NCBI GenBank assembly: GCA_002365175.1
Contig: DEZK01000019.1
Location: 67,255-131,254, forward strand
Direction: 5' to 3'
DNA length: 64,000 nucleotides
From: Raskinella chloraquaticus (SeqCode)
GTDB taxonomy: Bacteria > Pseudomonadota > Alphaproteobacteria > Rhizobiales > UBA4765
The notes beneath the pieces are model-generated. The model did no database searches. It worked only from the letters and a program-made list of their open reading frames with translations, and had not been told where the DNA came from. The translations under genes were made by a program, and so were the position numbers. Position 1 is the stretch's first letter, and each line of letters opens with the position of its first letter. Shown in pieces: positions 16,634-25,132 of this stretch.

Positions 16634-17536
16634 TCAGCACCACAGCGTCCCTTCGCTGAAGCGCACGGCGTAGCCGCCGATGCGCGCCCCCGTCAGGCGC
16701 CCCGCTGCAATCTCCACCTCAAGAGTGATGAGGCTTGCCCGCCCCATCTCGATTCCCTGTTCGATGGGCACAACATGACGGCCATCGGTGAGACCGTCGA
16801 AACGCACCACAACGCCAGCGAACGCCGCCGCAGCTGATCCTGTCGCCGGATCCTCGGCGATGCCGCCGAACGGGAAGAACATCCTCCCGCGATAGGCATG
16901 CTCGGTCGGCATGTCGAGCGGCGTATAGATATAGGCGCCGTCGCGGCCAAAAGCCTCCAGCCAGTTACCACTGACCGCATGCGCCCGATGCAGCGCGTCA
17001 CGGTCGCGCACGGGGACAAAGGTGTAGGGAACGCCCGCCGTGTAACAGGTCGGCTTATGGTTGGCAGCGCCAATATCGGAGGGCAGGAGCCCAAGGGCAG
17101 CCGCCAGCTTCTCGCGCGAGGGCGGCTTGCCATTTTCATGCGGCAGCGCGGGAACATCGAATTCGCCATAGCTGGCCTTGCCCGGTTCAGTGCGTACCGC
17201 GCAGCGCACCGGGCCGACCTCTTCCTCAAGGACCAGGAGCGAATTATTGGCCTGGTCAGTCCCGAATTTGAGCTCGGCGAGGCAAATGGCGGTGCCAACC
17301 GTCGGATGACCAGCGAAAGGCAATTCGCGCACCGGGGTGAAAATGCGGATGCGCGCTGTATGCGTCGGGCTGCGCGCTGCCATGACGAAGACCGTTTCCG
17401 GCAGGCTGAACTCGCGGGCAATCGCCTGCATCTTTGCCGCATCGATGCCGTCAGCATCGAGGACAATCGCCAGCGGATTTCCCGTCAGGCCTTTTTGCGT
17501 AAAGACATCAAAAGTGTGAAAGGCATATCGTTTCAT
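16634..17536 (-). CDS. PhzF-family isomerase/epimerase-like protein
   Basis: A 300-residue protein of the PhzF fold (two diaminopimelate-epimerase-like halves). Key motifs are FTQKGLTGNPLAIVLD, FSLPETVFV with the catalytic Glu, RIFTPVRELPFAGHPTVGTA, and IAEDPATGSAAAAFAG near the C-terminus. PhzF itself isomerises a phenazine precursor, but most genomes carry paralogues of unknown substrate, and no phenazine genes are seen here. The start at 17536 (MKRYAFHTFDVF) matches the family N-terminus; a GTG 14 codons upstream is possible. Confidence 0.88.
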   Translation of the reverse strand: MKRYAFHTFDVFTQKGLTGNPLAIVLDADGIDAAKMQAIAREFSLPETVFVMAARSPTHTARIRIFTPVRELPFAGHPTVGTAICLAELKFGTDQANNSLLVLEEEVGPVRCAVRTEPGKASYGEFDVPALPHENGKPPSREKLAAALGLLPSDIGAANHKPTCYTAGVPYTFVPVRDRDALHRAHAVSGNWLEAFGRDGAYIYTPLDMPTEHAYRGRMFFPFGGIAEDPATGSAAAAFAGVVVRFDGLTDGRHVVPIEQGIEMGRASLITLEVEIAAGRLTGARIGGYAVRFSEGTLWC

Positions 17537-17664
17537 GAATGGTCCGTTGCGGCTTGCCACGCGGCTCGGTTCTGACACACCTTTCGGCTATAGCTGTCGA
17601 CAGCGCAAGTGAACAGACGGAACAGAACAGACCGAACATGATCAGGCGGCGATGACACCCCGTC

Positions 17665-18369
17665 TCAAGCCGGCAGAACCGCCTCAAGATAAGGCATCAG
17701 AAAGGGCGGCATGTCGAGCCCGACACAATCGCGTCTGGTCGAGACAAGGCGCACGGCGTCGAGCTCCGGCTTCTCCTGCGTCGCCAAATGCGATTCGATA
17801 CTGGCAAGCAGGGCTTCTGCCGAGCGGCGCAGAACGATCTCGCGAAACATGGCAAGCCGCCCGCGCGTGAAGACGAGGGTCCAGGTGGGCGCCACCATGC
17901 GACGCAGCACTTTAAGGCCGATCTCTTCAACCAGCTCGCGCGACATGTTGCCGGCAAGATCGATGCGTCCATCGTCAAGAACGTCGATACTGTCGATGGA
18001 TCCCGCCGGCATGTACCAGCTGCCGGCATTCACCGTCCACGGCGCCATCCTCCCCAGCAGGATACCGCCGCCAACCGGTCGCACCACCGGCATGGCAAAG
18101 GCATTGTAGCCCGGGCTGGAATAGCCGTGAGCGCGCCAGTGCAGATATGCGGCATACGTCGTTTCATGACAGGCGCCGTGCAAAATGCCGTCGGCGAGTT
18201 GCCATTTGTCGAGAATATAGAACGGGCCATTGAAAAGATCGGGATTCGTCGCCTGCTCCTGCGCAAAGAAGGCAGCAATCTCCTCCTCGTGGTCCTGCGC
18301 ATGTTGCCATTCGCCGGTGACCACAACGAGTTCGACCTGATGGGCAGGCGCTACAAGATTATCTGTCAA
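17665..18369 (-). CDS. Nudix-hydrolase-like protein
   Basis: A 234-residue protein. The middle contains GSWYMPAGSIDSID followed by NMSRELVEEIGLKV, which is the RELxEExGL end of a Nudix box; the first half of the box is spread out by an insertion, so the usual Gx5E spacing is missing. The N-terminal half (YILDKWQLADGILHGACHETTYAAYLHWRAHGY) has no assigned role. Substrate unknown; a nucleoside-diphosphate derivative is only an inference. The start is taken as TTG 18369. A strong GAGGAG precedes instead an ATG-TCT-TAT-TGA minicistron that overlaps this TTG. It follows the ABC binding-protein gene by 33 bp and may share its transcript. Confidence 0.7.
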   Translation of the reverse strand: MTDNLVAPAHQVELVVVTGEWQHAQDHEEEIAAFFAQEQATNPDLFNGPFYILDKWQLADGILHGACHETTYAAYLHWRAHGYSSPGYNAFAMPVVRPVGGGILLGRMAPWTVNAGSWYMPAGSIDSIDVLDDGRIDLAGNMSRELVEEIGLKVLRRMVAPTWTLVFTRGRLAMFREIVLRRSAEALLASIESHLATQEKPELDAVRLVSTRRDCVGLDMPPFLMPYLEAVLPA

Positions 18370-18402
18370 TAAGACATTTGCTCCTCAGGCGCCTGTGCGT
18401 CC

Positions 18403-19440
18403 TCACAATTTGACGATACCGGGCGCTTTTTCGATGAACGTGGAATCAAACGTACGCTTCAGATCGAAGCTCGCAGCTTTCAGTTCTTTATCGAACGGAA
18501 CCAGCATATCACGCGCTGATGCCATTCCGGCTTCGGACACTATGCCGCTGCGAGAATACATTGAGAGCGATTTGCGCACGGCTTCGAGGTAAAGCTCCTT
18601 GTCACCCAGATAGAACTCTTCAGGTACTGTTGCTGAAACTGCGTCCGGCGTCGCTTTCTCCAGCCATTTCAATGCTTTATAAAACGCATTGACGATTGCC
18701 TGCGTGGTGTTGGGATTCTTCTGCGCAAAGTCCTGGCGAAGATAGACGACAGCTGCAGGATTGGCGCCACCGAAAATGGCGCGCGTTCCTTCTTCCGACC
18801 TGGTGTCGGCAAGGACGCTGATGGCCTTGTCAAGTTCAAGCCGGGTGATGACCGGCTCAAGGTGCGAAATCGCATCGATGCCGCCCTGCCTCATCGCAGC
18901 CACTGCGGAGGCTCCTCCGCCGACCCCGATAAAGGAGACGTCTTCCGGCTGCACGCCATCGCGGGCAAGCAGGAAATTGGCAAAGAAATTTGTTGACGAT
19001 CCGGGCGCTGTGACGCCGATCTTCATCCCCTTGAGATCACCGGGCTTTTTCACCTTGTCGGCAAGACTGGCGCGGACCGCCAGCACGATGCCCGGGAAGC
19101 GCCCGAGTTCGGTTACGGCACGAATATCCTGCCCGCGCGCCTGCATGCGGATCGTGTGCTCATAAGCACCCGTCACGACATCAACCGATCCACCAACAAG
19201 CGCTTGCAGGGATTGCGAGCCGCCGCCGAAATCGTTGATCTCGACGTTAAGCCCCTGTTCCTTGAAATATCCCCGCCGCTCGGCAATCGTCAGCGGCAGG
19301 TAATAGAGCAGCGCCTTGCCGCCGACGCCAAGTTTGACGTCCTTGCGCTCCAGCGTCCCTTGCGCCCGCACGATAAACGGCGCAGCCAACGCGCCAATTC
19401 CGCCTATTACAACCGCACGACGATCAAACGACATAGTCAT
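18403..19440 (-). CDS. ABC transporter substrate-binding protein, nitrate/sulfonate type (NMT1/SsuA-like)
   Basis: A 345-residue periplasmic binding protein with an export signal (FDRRAVVIGGIGALAAPFIVRAQ, with an RR pair). The fold is recognisable from YYLPLTIAERRGYFKEQGLNVEIND, GSQSLQALVGGSVDVVTGAYEH, LKGMKIGVTAPGSSTNFFANFLL, and GVGGGASAVAAMRQGGIDAISHLEPV. Family members bind alkanesulfonates, nitrate, taurine or pyrimidine precursors; the ligand cannot be told from sequence. It is the last gene of the ATPase-permease-binding protein set, 54 bp after the permease stop codon. Confidence 0.88.
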   Translation of the reverse strand: MTMSFDRRAVVIGGIGALAAPFIVRAQGTLERKDVKLGVGGKALLYYLPLTIAERRGYFKEQGLNVEINDFGGGSQSLQALVGGSVDVVTGAYEHTIRMQARGQDIRAVTELGRFPGIVLAVRASLADKVKKPGDLKGMKIGVTAPGSSTNFFANFLLARDGVQPEDVSFIGVGGGASAVAAMRQGGIDAISHLEPVITRLELDKAISVLADTRSEEGTRAIFGGANPAAVVYLRQDFAQKNPNTTQAIVNAFYKALKWLEKATPDAVSATVPEEFYLGDKELYLEAVRKSLSMYSRSGIVSEAGMASARDMLVPFDKELKAASFDLKRTFDSTFIEKAPGIVKL

Positions 19441-19494
19441 CTCCCTTTTCCAATGGTTCCGTTTGTCCGGAACTCATGCAAAAAACATAACCCC

Positions 19495-20286
19495 TCAGGC
19501 AGTCGTCGCCGCCTGCGGCCGCCAGACCAGCAGCCGCTCCTCGACCCATCCGACGAGAGCGTCGATGATGAGTACGACGATTGCAAGCACCACCATCCCG
19601 GCAAAAACACCTGTGACATCGAAAACCGATTCGGCCTGATGAATGCGGTAACCGAGCCCGGCGGCCGAACCGAGATATTCGCCAACCACGGCACCCACCA
19701 GCGCAAAGCCGACCGATGTGTGCAGGGATGAAAACATCCACGACAGCGCCGAGGGAAGATAGACGTGACGAAACAGCTCGCGCTCCTTCATCCCTAGCAT
19801 CCGCGCATTGGCAAGAATAGTCGGGCTGACTTCGCGCACCCCCTGATAAACATTGAAAAACACGATGAAAAACACCAGCGTCACGCCGAGCGCCACCTTC
19901 GACCAGATGCCAAGGCCAAGCCACAGCGCAAAGATCGGCGCCAGAACCACACGCGGCATGGCGTTGAACGCCTTGAGATAGGGGTCACACACGGCGGAGG
20001 CGAAGGGATGGCGTGCCAGTGCAAAGCCACACAATATCCCGAGCACCGACCCGATGACGAAGGCGAGCGCCGTTTCGGTCAGCGTGATGCCCAGATCACT
20101 CCAGAAGCGCGGCAGCTGGACATCACGCACCACGCGAAGCGCAACATCCAGCGGCTTGGAAAAAAAGAAAGGCTGAAGCACGCCGGTCGCCGTCAGAACA
20201 TGCCAGCCACCGAGCACAAGGGCCAGTACGCCCAGACGCCAGGCGGTGAGACCCAGGCCAAGACGTCGTTCGCCGTTCCGCTTCAT
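19495..20286 (-). CDS. ABC transporter permease (SsuC/TauC-like)
   Basis: A 263-residue inner-membrane protein with six or so helices. The cytoplasmic EAA-type loop is seen as LANARMLGMKERELFRHVYLPSALSWMFSSL, and the SALLVGAVVGEYLGSAAGLGYRI-like region follows as GFALVGAVVGEYLGSAAGLG. It forms the pore of the importer with the ATPase encoded upstream, whose stop overlaps this start by 4 bp (translational coupling). Confidence 0.9.
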   Translation of the reverse strand: MKRNGERRLGLGLTAWRLGVLALVLGGWHVLTATGVLQPFFFSKPLDVALRVVRDVQLPRFWSDLGITLTETALAFVIGSVLGILCGFALARHPFASAVCDPYLKAFNAMPRVVLAPIFALWLGLGIWSKVALGVTLVFFIVFFNVYQGVREVSPTILANARMLGMKERELFRHVYLPSALSWMFSSLHTSVGFALVGAVVGEYLGSAAGLGYRIHQAESVFDVTGVFAGMVVLAIVVLIIDALVGWVEERLLVWRPQAATTA

Positions 20287-21143
20287 GCTTTCGCCTCGTT
20301 GGCCTGCGCGTATCCCTTCAACACTTCCTCCTTCAGCACCTGCCAGATCGCCCGGTGCGTTTCGACGAAGGCTGGTTGCAAACGCACCTCGTGAGCATCA
20401 CGCGGACGCGCCAGATCGATTGGAAAATCGCCGATGATGCTGGCGTTCGGCCCGGCCGACATGATGACGACACGGTCGGCAAGAGCAATCGCCTCCTCCA
20501 GATCATGGGTAACGAACAACACGGCTTTACGATCAGCCTGCCACAGACCCAGCAGCAGATCACCCATGATGGCACGTGTCTGGGCATCAAGGGGCCCGAA
20601 GGGTTCATCCATCAGCAACATGCGCGGATCGCGCGCCAGCACCTGCGCCAGACCGACGCGTTTTCTCTGTCCCCCCGACAATTGATGCGGATAGCGTTGG
20701 AGAAAGGCGCCAAGCCCCACTTTGCCAAGCCATGAGCGGGCGCGCTCCGTTGCCTCGTCCCTCGGCAGACCTTGAACTTCAAGGCCGACGGCAACATTGG
20801 CCAGCGCCGTCTTCCACGGCATCAAGGCTTCCGCCTGAAACAGATAGCCTGCCTGTCCATTGATGCCGCTGAGCCGATCACCATGGATGAGACATGTGCC
20901 TGATGACGGCGCGACGAGCCCGGCCACAACGTTAAGCAGGGTCGACTTACCGCAGCCCGTCGGCCCGACGAGCGCAACAAATTCACCCTCCGCGATGGCA
21001 AGCGTCGTCGGCGCCACCGCCTCGTAAAACGAACCATCAGCAAGGTGATAGGTAATCGCGACATCGTGCAGCAAGGCGACTGTTTGCTCGCTCTGGCCGA
21101 CCAAACTCGTCGGAATACCACGAGCGCGCTCGAGCGTGGTCAT
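20283..21143 (-). CDS. ABC transporter ATP-binding protein (SsuB/TauB-like)
   Basis: A 286-residue ATPase: Walker A GPTGCGKST, Q-loop FQAEALMPWKT, signature LSGGQRKRVGLAQ, Walker B MLLMDEPFGPLDA and the switch His in LFVTHDLEEAI. The sequence after MTTLERARG lines up with nitrate/sulfonate importers. The start at 21143 follows GGGGAGA by 6 nt; a longer in-frame extension lacks similarity and is not used. First gene of the leftward importer operon; divergent from the PRC-barrel gene with about 177 bp between. Confidence 0.92.
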   Translation of the reverse strand: MTTLERARGIPTSLVGQSEQTVALLHDVAITYHLADGSFYEAVAPTTLAIAEGEFVALVGPTGCGKSTLLNVVAGLVAPSSGTCLIHGDRLSGINGQAGYLFQAEALMPWKTALANVAVGLEVQGLPRDEATERARSWLGKVGLGAFLQRYPHQLSGGQRKRVGLAQVLARDPRMLLMDEPFGPLDAQTRAIMGDLLLGLWQADRKAVLFVTHDLEEAIALADRVVIMSAGPNASIIGDFPIDLARPRDAHEVRLQPAFVETHRAIWQVLKEEVLKGYAQANEAKA

Positions 21144-21320
21144 TTTGCGTCTCCCCGGGGCTTTGAATTTGCCCGAGAACGATGCCGGACACCAACCGTT
21201 TTTTTTGCGCAGCCTGCATGTCGATGTCGCAGCACGAGGAATACGCGATTTCGGCAGCATATCCGTGGAACTTCTGGCTGAACGGCGCGTTTCATTAGCC
21301 TCACACAAAGGGAGACTGAA

Positions 21321-21710
21321 ATGCGATATTTGAAATCTTCTGTTCTTATACTGGCGCTCGCAGCTGCATCAGCGGCGTTCGCGGCAGGAACCTTGCCGGT
21401 CATTCCCACCGACAGCGTGACCGTGACCATGTATTACAAGCAGACGGTCTACGATCAGGCCGACAAGAAGCTTGGCGATGTCGATGATGTTCTCATCAAT
21501 CGCAGCGGCCAGATCACCGGCTTCATCGTCGGCGTCGGCGGCTTCGTTGGTGTCGGCGAAAAGGACGTGGCTGTTCCCTTCTCCGCCATTTCCGTCACCA
21601 CCAAGGACGGCAAGCACTATCTGTCGATGACGGAATCGAAGGAAAGCCTCACCAGCGCGGTCGGCTACAAGTACGACCGCAATCTGATGACATGGGTTGC
21701 CGCCAAGTAA
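21321..21710 (+). CDS. Secreted PRC-barrel domain protein
   Basis: A 129-residue protein with a signal peptide (YLKSSVLILALAAASAAFA) and one PRC-barrel: VYDQADKKLGDVDDVLINRSGQITGFIVGVGGFVGVGEKDVAVPFSAI. PRC-barrels bind RNA or protein partners; exported versions in alphaproteobacteria have no clear role. GGGAGACTGAA precedes the ATG. A terminator follows, then a gene for a tiny membrane peptide. Confidence 0.85.
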   Translation: MRYLKSSVLILALAAASAAFAAGTLPVIPTDSVTVTMYYKQTVYDQADKKLGDVDDVLINRSGQITGFIVGVGGFVGVGEKDVAVPFSAISVTTKDGKHYLSMTESKESLTSAVGYKYDRNLMTWVAAK

Positions 21711-21723
21711 TCTGAGATCGACT

Positions 21724-21757
21724 GGGAGAAGCGCTCACAGGTGCTTCTCTCCGTTTT
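21724..21757 (+). terminator. Rho-independent terminator after the PRC-barrel gene
   Basis: Stem GAGAAGC (21726-21732) pairs with GCTTCTC (21743-21749) over a 10-base loop, followed by TCCGTTTT. Confidence 0.65.
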
Positions 21758-21800
21758 CAACTCCGGCAATCTGCAAATTCCGACCACTCAGGAGCTTGTC

Positions 21801-21887
21801 ATGGGTCTTGGTAAAGGCGCACTTCTCTGGCTTCTTGGCATCCCGCTGCCTATTATCGTCCTACTCGTCCTGTTCTGGCATAATTGA
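21801..21887 (+). CDS. 28-residue single-helix membrane peptide
   Basis: The peptide starts MGLGKGALLWLLGIPLP and continues with a Val/Leu-rich stretch ending LFWHN. AGGAG lies 7-8 nt upstream of the ATG, giving a strong translation signal. Very similar tiny one-helix proteins with a central LGIPLP are found in many proteobacteria as unannotated or hypothetical genes; their function is unknown. It would insert in the inner membrane. Its gene follows the PRC-barrel gene's terminator by about 45 bp. Confidence 0.72.
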   Translation: MGLGKGALLWLLGIPLPIIVLLVLFWHN

Positions 21888-21907
21888 CACGGCAGGCAGA
21901 TGCAGGA

Positions 21908-23053
21908 TCAGGTGTGTTTGTCCTTCATCACCTGCGCTGCCATGGCGTAACCGCCATCCGCGCCGTCGATGAAATGGGCATGATCAGCCTCATCAATTGA
22001 CGGCACAAGGCAGGTCATGATTGCCGCCGTCTGACGATGGCTGCCAAAGCGCACCACCCCTTCCGCCTCCGCAGTTGTCAGCATGGCATCAAGTGCGTCG
22101 GCAACCGCCGGCGAACAATCGATCGTCATGCGCAGACCATCTTCAAATTTTGCCGTATCGGCATTGGCCACCAGTTCGCGGCGGTAGCGGGCGGGGTCGA
22201 ACGAGCCCGCCACAATACCGGTGCGGAACAGAGCAAATGATACAAAATGCGCATAGACGCGCTCAATAACACTCCGCCACAGGCTCGTGCCGGGGCGCCG
22301 CAACGCGCGCGCTTCAAACATGAGGCCGCGCAGCGGCAGCGGCAGGTGCAACCGTTCATTGGACAGCGGCTCTCCTGCATCGCCTTCGCCCCGCAGCAGC
22401 GCGAAAAGGCGCGATAGCAGGTGATTGAAAGCGCTGATCGTGCGACCCGGCAGCACAATCAGCGACAGGACCACACCGTGCTCCGCCGGCATGGGATGCC
22501 AGCGGCACGTCAATCCCTCAAGATCAGGCTTGATGCCCGGCAGCGAGGCTTGGAGGCAGCCGATATCCGCTTTCATGCGCTCGACTGCATAGGACACGCC
22601 GCCGCCGGCAAACATCGCATAATCGATATGGGTCGAGCGGGCAAAGCGGGCAAGGCGGACATCATGGCCAGCCTCCCGGATCGTTGCCATCGTCATCACC
22701 GATACGCGCAATTGCAGGCCAAGCGCATCGCGGGCAAAAGCCGCCGTGTCGCTGAGCGCCTGCTCCAGCACGACACGCTGGTCGCCGGGAAGGGCGAGCG
22801 CCGCCCCATCGCCGCCGAAAACATAGGGAAAGCGATAATTGCCAAGACGATTGGCAAGGGCCGGGATCATCGCCGCGCCAGCCAGATTGACACTCTTGTA
22901 TTGGCCGCTGGCAATCGCTCTGGTCGAAGACACGACATCGCTCACCCCCACCACCCAATCATCTGGCAAAGGCCGATAAAGGCTGGCGTCGGTCACATCC
23001 TCGAAGCGCTCGAAGCGTGGCACGGTCGCATAGAATTCATCGACCGTGACCAC
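21908..23053 (-). CDS. DUF3095 protein, cyclase-like fold
   Basis: A 381-residue soluble protein. The stretch WVVGVSDVVSSTRAIASGQYKSVNLAGAAMIPALANRL followed by FPYVFGGDGAALALP echoes the class III nucleotide cyclase layout (metal Asp, later GGDG loop), which is a known trait of DUF3095. A second conserved block is CRWHPMPAEHGVVLSLIV. No transmembrane segment. Whether it makes a cyclic nucleotide is unknown. GTG 23053 follows GGAG by 6-7 nt and lies 15 bp after the ilvC stop codon on the same strand, so it may be the tail of that transcript. Confidence 0.8.
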   Translation of the reverse strand: MVTVDEFYATVPRFERFEDVTDASLYRPLPDDWVVGVSDVVSSTRAIASGQYKSVNLAGAAMIPALANRLGNYRFPYVFGGDGAALALPGDQRVVLEQALSDTAAFARDALGLQLRVSVMTMATIREAGHDVRLARFARSTHIDYAMFAGGGVSYAVERMKADIGCLQASLPGIKPDLEGLTCRWHPMPAEHGVVLSLIVLPGRTISAFNHLLSRLFALLRGEGDAGEPLSNERLHLPLPLRGLMFEARALRRPGTSLWRSVIERVYAHFVSFALFRTGIVAGSFDPARYRRELVANADTAKFEDGLRMTIDCSPAVADALDAMLTTAEAEGVVRFGSHRQTAAIMTCLVPSIDEADHAHFIDGADGGYAMAAQVMKDKHT

Positions 23054-23068
23054 GCCCCGCTCCGTTTC

Positions 23069-24088
23069 TTAGTTGCGAGCCTTGTCGACGAGGGCCTTCG
23101 CCTTGATCCACGGCATCATGCCGCGCAGCTTTTCGCCGACCTCTTCGATCGAGTGGGCGGCTGCCTTGGCGCGCATCGCCTTGAAGGAGGTCTGGTTGAC
23201 CTTGTTCTCCAGCATCCAGTCACGGGTGAAACGACCGCCCTGGATGTCATCGAGCACACGCTTCATCTCGGCTTTGGTTTCAGCCGTGATGATACGCGGG
23301 CCGGTGACATATTCGCCATATTCGGCCGTGTTCGAAATCGAATAATTCATATTGGCGATACCACCCTCATAGATGAGATCGACAATGAGCTTTACCTCAT
23401 GCAGGCATTCGAAATAGGCCATTTCCGGGGCATAACCAGCCTCAACCAGCGTCTCGAAACCGGCGCGGATGAGTTCGACAAGGCCGCCGCACAACACCAC
23501 CTGCTCGCCGAAAAGGTCGGTTTCGCATTCCTCGCGGAAGCTCGTCTCGATGATGCCGGCGCGCCCGCCGCCAATGGCCGACGCATAGGACAGGCCAAGA
23601 TCATGCGTGTTGCCGGAGGCATCCTTGTGGATCGCCACCAGACACGGCACACCGCCGCCGCGCTGATATTCCGAGCGTACCGTATGGCCCGGGCCCTTCG
23701 GCGCGATCATCAGCACGTCGAGATCAGCGCGCGGGTCGATCAGATTGAAGTGGATGTTGAGGCCATGGGCAAACAACAGCGCCGCGCCCTGCTTCATGTT
23801 GGCATGCAGATCATTACGGTAGATGTCGGCCTGCAATTCATCAGGCGTCAGCATCATCATCACATCCGCCCATTTGGCGGCATCCGCCGGCGTCATCACC
23901 TTGAAGCCTTCGGCATCCGCCTTCTTGGCGCTGGCCGACCCGGCACGCAACGCCACCGCGACATCCTTGACGCCTGAATCGCGCAGATTGAGCGCATGGG
24001 CATGGCCCTGGCTCCCGTAGCCGACGATGCAGACTTTCTTACCCTTGATGAGATTGAGATCGGCGTCGCGATCATAATAGACACGCAT
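23069..24088 (-). CDS. ilvC: Ketol-acid reductoisomerase (class I)
   Basis: A 339-residue enzyme of valine/isoleucine synthesis. It opens MRVYYDRDADLNLIKGKK, has the NAD(P)H loop GYGSQGHAHALNLRDSG, then MIAPKGPGHTVRSEYQRGGGVPCLVA, and the metal site in EECETDLFGEQVVLCGG and EMAYFECLHEVKLIVDL. It converts acetolactate or acetohydroxybutyrate to the dihydroxy acids. The start at 24088 is fixed by the conserved N-terminus, with GAGGA about 10 nt upstream. It lies downstream of the ilvI-ilvH cluster on the same strand but after a 202-bp gap containing a repeat element, so it may have its own promoter. Confidence 0.97.
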   Translation of the reverse strand: MRVYYDRDADLNLIKGKKVCIVGYGSQGHAHALNLRDSGVKDVAVALRAGSASAKKADAEGFKVMTPADAAKWADVMMMLTPDELQADIYRNDLHANMKQGAALLFAHGLNIHFNLIDPRADLDVLMIAPKGPGHTVRSEYQRGGGVPCLVAIHKDASGNTHDLGLSYASAIGGGRAGIIETSFREECETDLFGEQVVLCGGLVELIRAGFETLVEAGYAPEMAYFECLHEVKLIVDLIYEGGIANMNYSISNTAEYGEYVTGPRIITAETKAEMKRVLDDIQGGRFTRDWMLENKVNQTSFKAMRAKAAAHSIEEVGEKLRGMMPWIKAKALVDKARN

Positions 24089-24175
24089 GGGACATTTCCT
24101 CTTGGCGCTTAGTTGAACCTGTGAAGCGGCATGGAGAATTTCCCCACTCGAACCGCAGCCGGTGCCGCTTCTAGA

Positions 24176-24208
24176 GCATGTTGGGCAAAAGTGGAAACCG
24201 GTTTTACG
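24176..24208. repeat. Rhizobiales-type intergenic hairpin repeat, copy 2
   Basis: GCATGTTGGGCAAAAGTGG followed by AAACCGGTTTTACG, preceded by TCTAGA. It matches the pattern of the copy at 16572-16604. AAAACC/GGTTTT elements can fold back. It lies between ilvC and the small membrane protein gene. Confidence 0.62.
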
Positions 24209-24290
24209 CAACCACGAACGATGAAACCTTACCCCTACCCGATGATTGCCGCAGTGAAAAACGTAAAGGCAACCGATGTCATCTCCCTGA

Positions 24291-24509
24291 TCAGATGGCG
24301 CTGCGAGCATAAAATTTGAGCGCCGCGGCAGTCAGCAATAAAAGCACGGCGGCAACCGTCCACGGCTCGCGCACCCGCGTCGAGCTTTCGGTGAAGGCCG
24401 GACGACCGCTACTGCCCGGCCGCCAGCGCCGCCACAGACCGATCGCATAGGCAAGCGTGCCTGCAATGCCGCAGGCAATCGCAAGGCTCGTCATCTGGTG
24501 TGCATCCAT
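24291..24509 (-). CDS. Small two-helix membrane protein
   Basis: A 72-residue protein with two hydrophobic segments (MTSLAIACGIAGTLAYAIGLW and WTVAAVLLLLTAAALKFYA) joined by an Arg/Pro-rich loop. No family recognised. It lies 11 bp after the lysE stop codon on the same strand and is probably the last gene of the ilvI-ilvH-lysE cluster. Confidence 0.65.
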   Translation of the reverse strand: MDAHQMTSLAIACGIAGTLAYAIGLWRRWRPGSSGRPAFTESSTRVREPWTVAAVLLLLTAAALKFYARSAI

Positions 24510-24520
24510 CGTCGTGCCCT

Positions 24521-25132
24521 TCAGTGAAAAGCCGAGACGAATGTCGGAATGAGCGAGACAATCAGCAGCAGGGCCATCGCCACATTGAAGCCTCGCACCA
24601 GGCGCTCATTGCCAAGAAAGCGCTTCAATCCGACACCGCTGACCGTCCAGAACACCGAACTGGGCAGGCCGACCAGCCCATAGATCAGGGCGACCATGAA
24701 AACACTCGTCGTAAAGGCGTCCGGCACCGTGTAGGTCGCAATCGCCGCGACCGACATCGTCCACGCTTTGGGATTGACCCATTGAAAGGCCGCCGCCTGC
24801 AGGAAGCTCATCGGCTTGCCTTCACCCGTAATCGGCCCGACCGAACCACCGGCGTTGAAAAGCTTCCACGCCAGCCACAGGAGATAGGCCGTGCCCAGCC
24901 ATTTCAAGACCACATAGACCATTGGCGAGCGCTCGAACACCTGGCCGAAGCCAAGGCCTACCAGCACTACCATGATGATGAAACCGACCTTGATACCGAA
25001 AATATGCGGAAGCGTCGGCCGCCAGCCGTAATTGACGCCAGAGGCCAGCAGCATGATGTTGTTTGGACCCGGCGTGATCGAACTCACGAAGGCAAACAGA
25101 ACAAAGGCTGCAAGCAGCGATCCGCTCATCAT
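24521..25132 (-). CDS. LysE/RhtB-family amino acid exporter
   Basis: A 203-residue inner-membrane protein with six helices and the family N-terminus FAFVSSITPGPNNIMLLASGVNYGWRPTLPHIFGIKVGF. FQWVNPKAWTMSVAA is the second family signature. Members export amino acids by proton antiport. Its start overlaps the stop of ilvH by 4 bp, so it is translationally coupled to branched-chain amino acid synthesis; export of valine, isoleucine, threonine or a related compound is a reasonable inference, not shown. Confidence 0.9.
   Translation of the reverse strand: MMSGSLLAAFVLFAFVSSITPGPNNIMLLASGVNYGWRPTLPHIFGIKVGFIIMVVLVGLGFGQVFERSPMVYVVLKWLGTAYLLWLAWKLFNAGGSVGPITGEGKPMSFLQAAAFQWVNPKAWTMSVAAIATYTVPDAFTTSVFMVALIYGLVGLPSSVFWTVSGVGLKRFLGNERLVRGFNVAMALLLIVSLIPTFVSAFH

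Noticed and set aside
22421..23977. A 518-codon open frame on the plus strand opposite DUF3095 and ilvC
   Set aside because: It is fully antisense to two well-supported genes, has no domain signal, and shows the His/Arg/Gly-rich make-up of a complement-strand shadow in GC-rich DNA.
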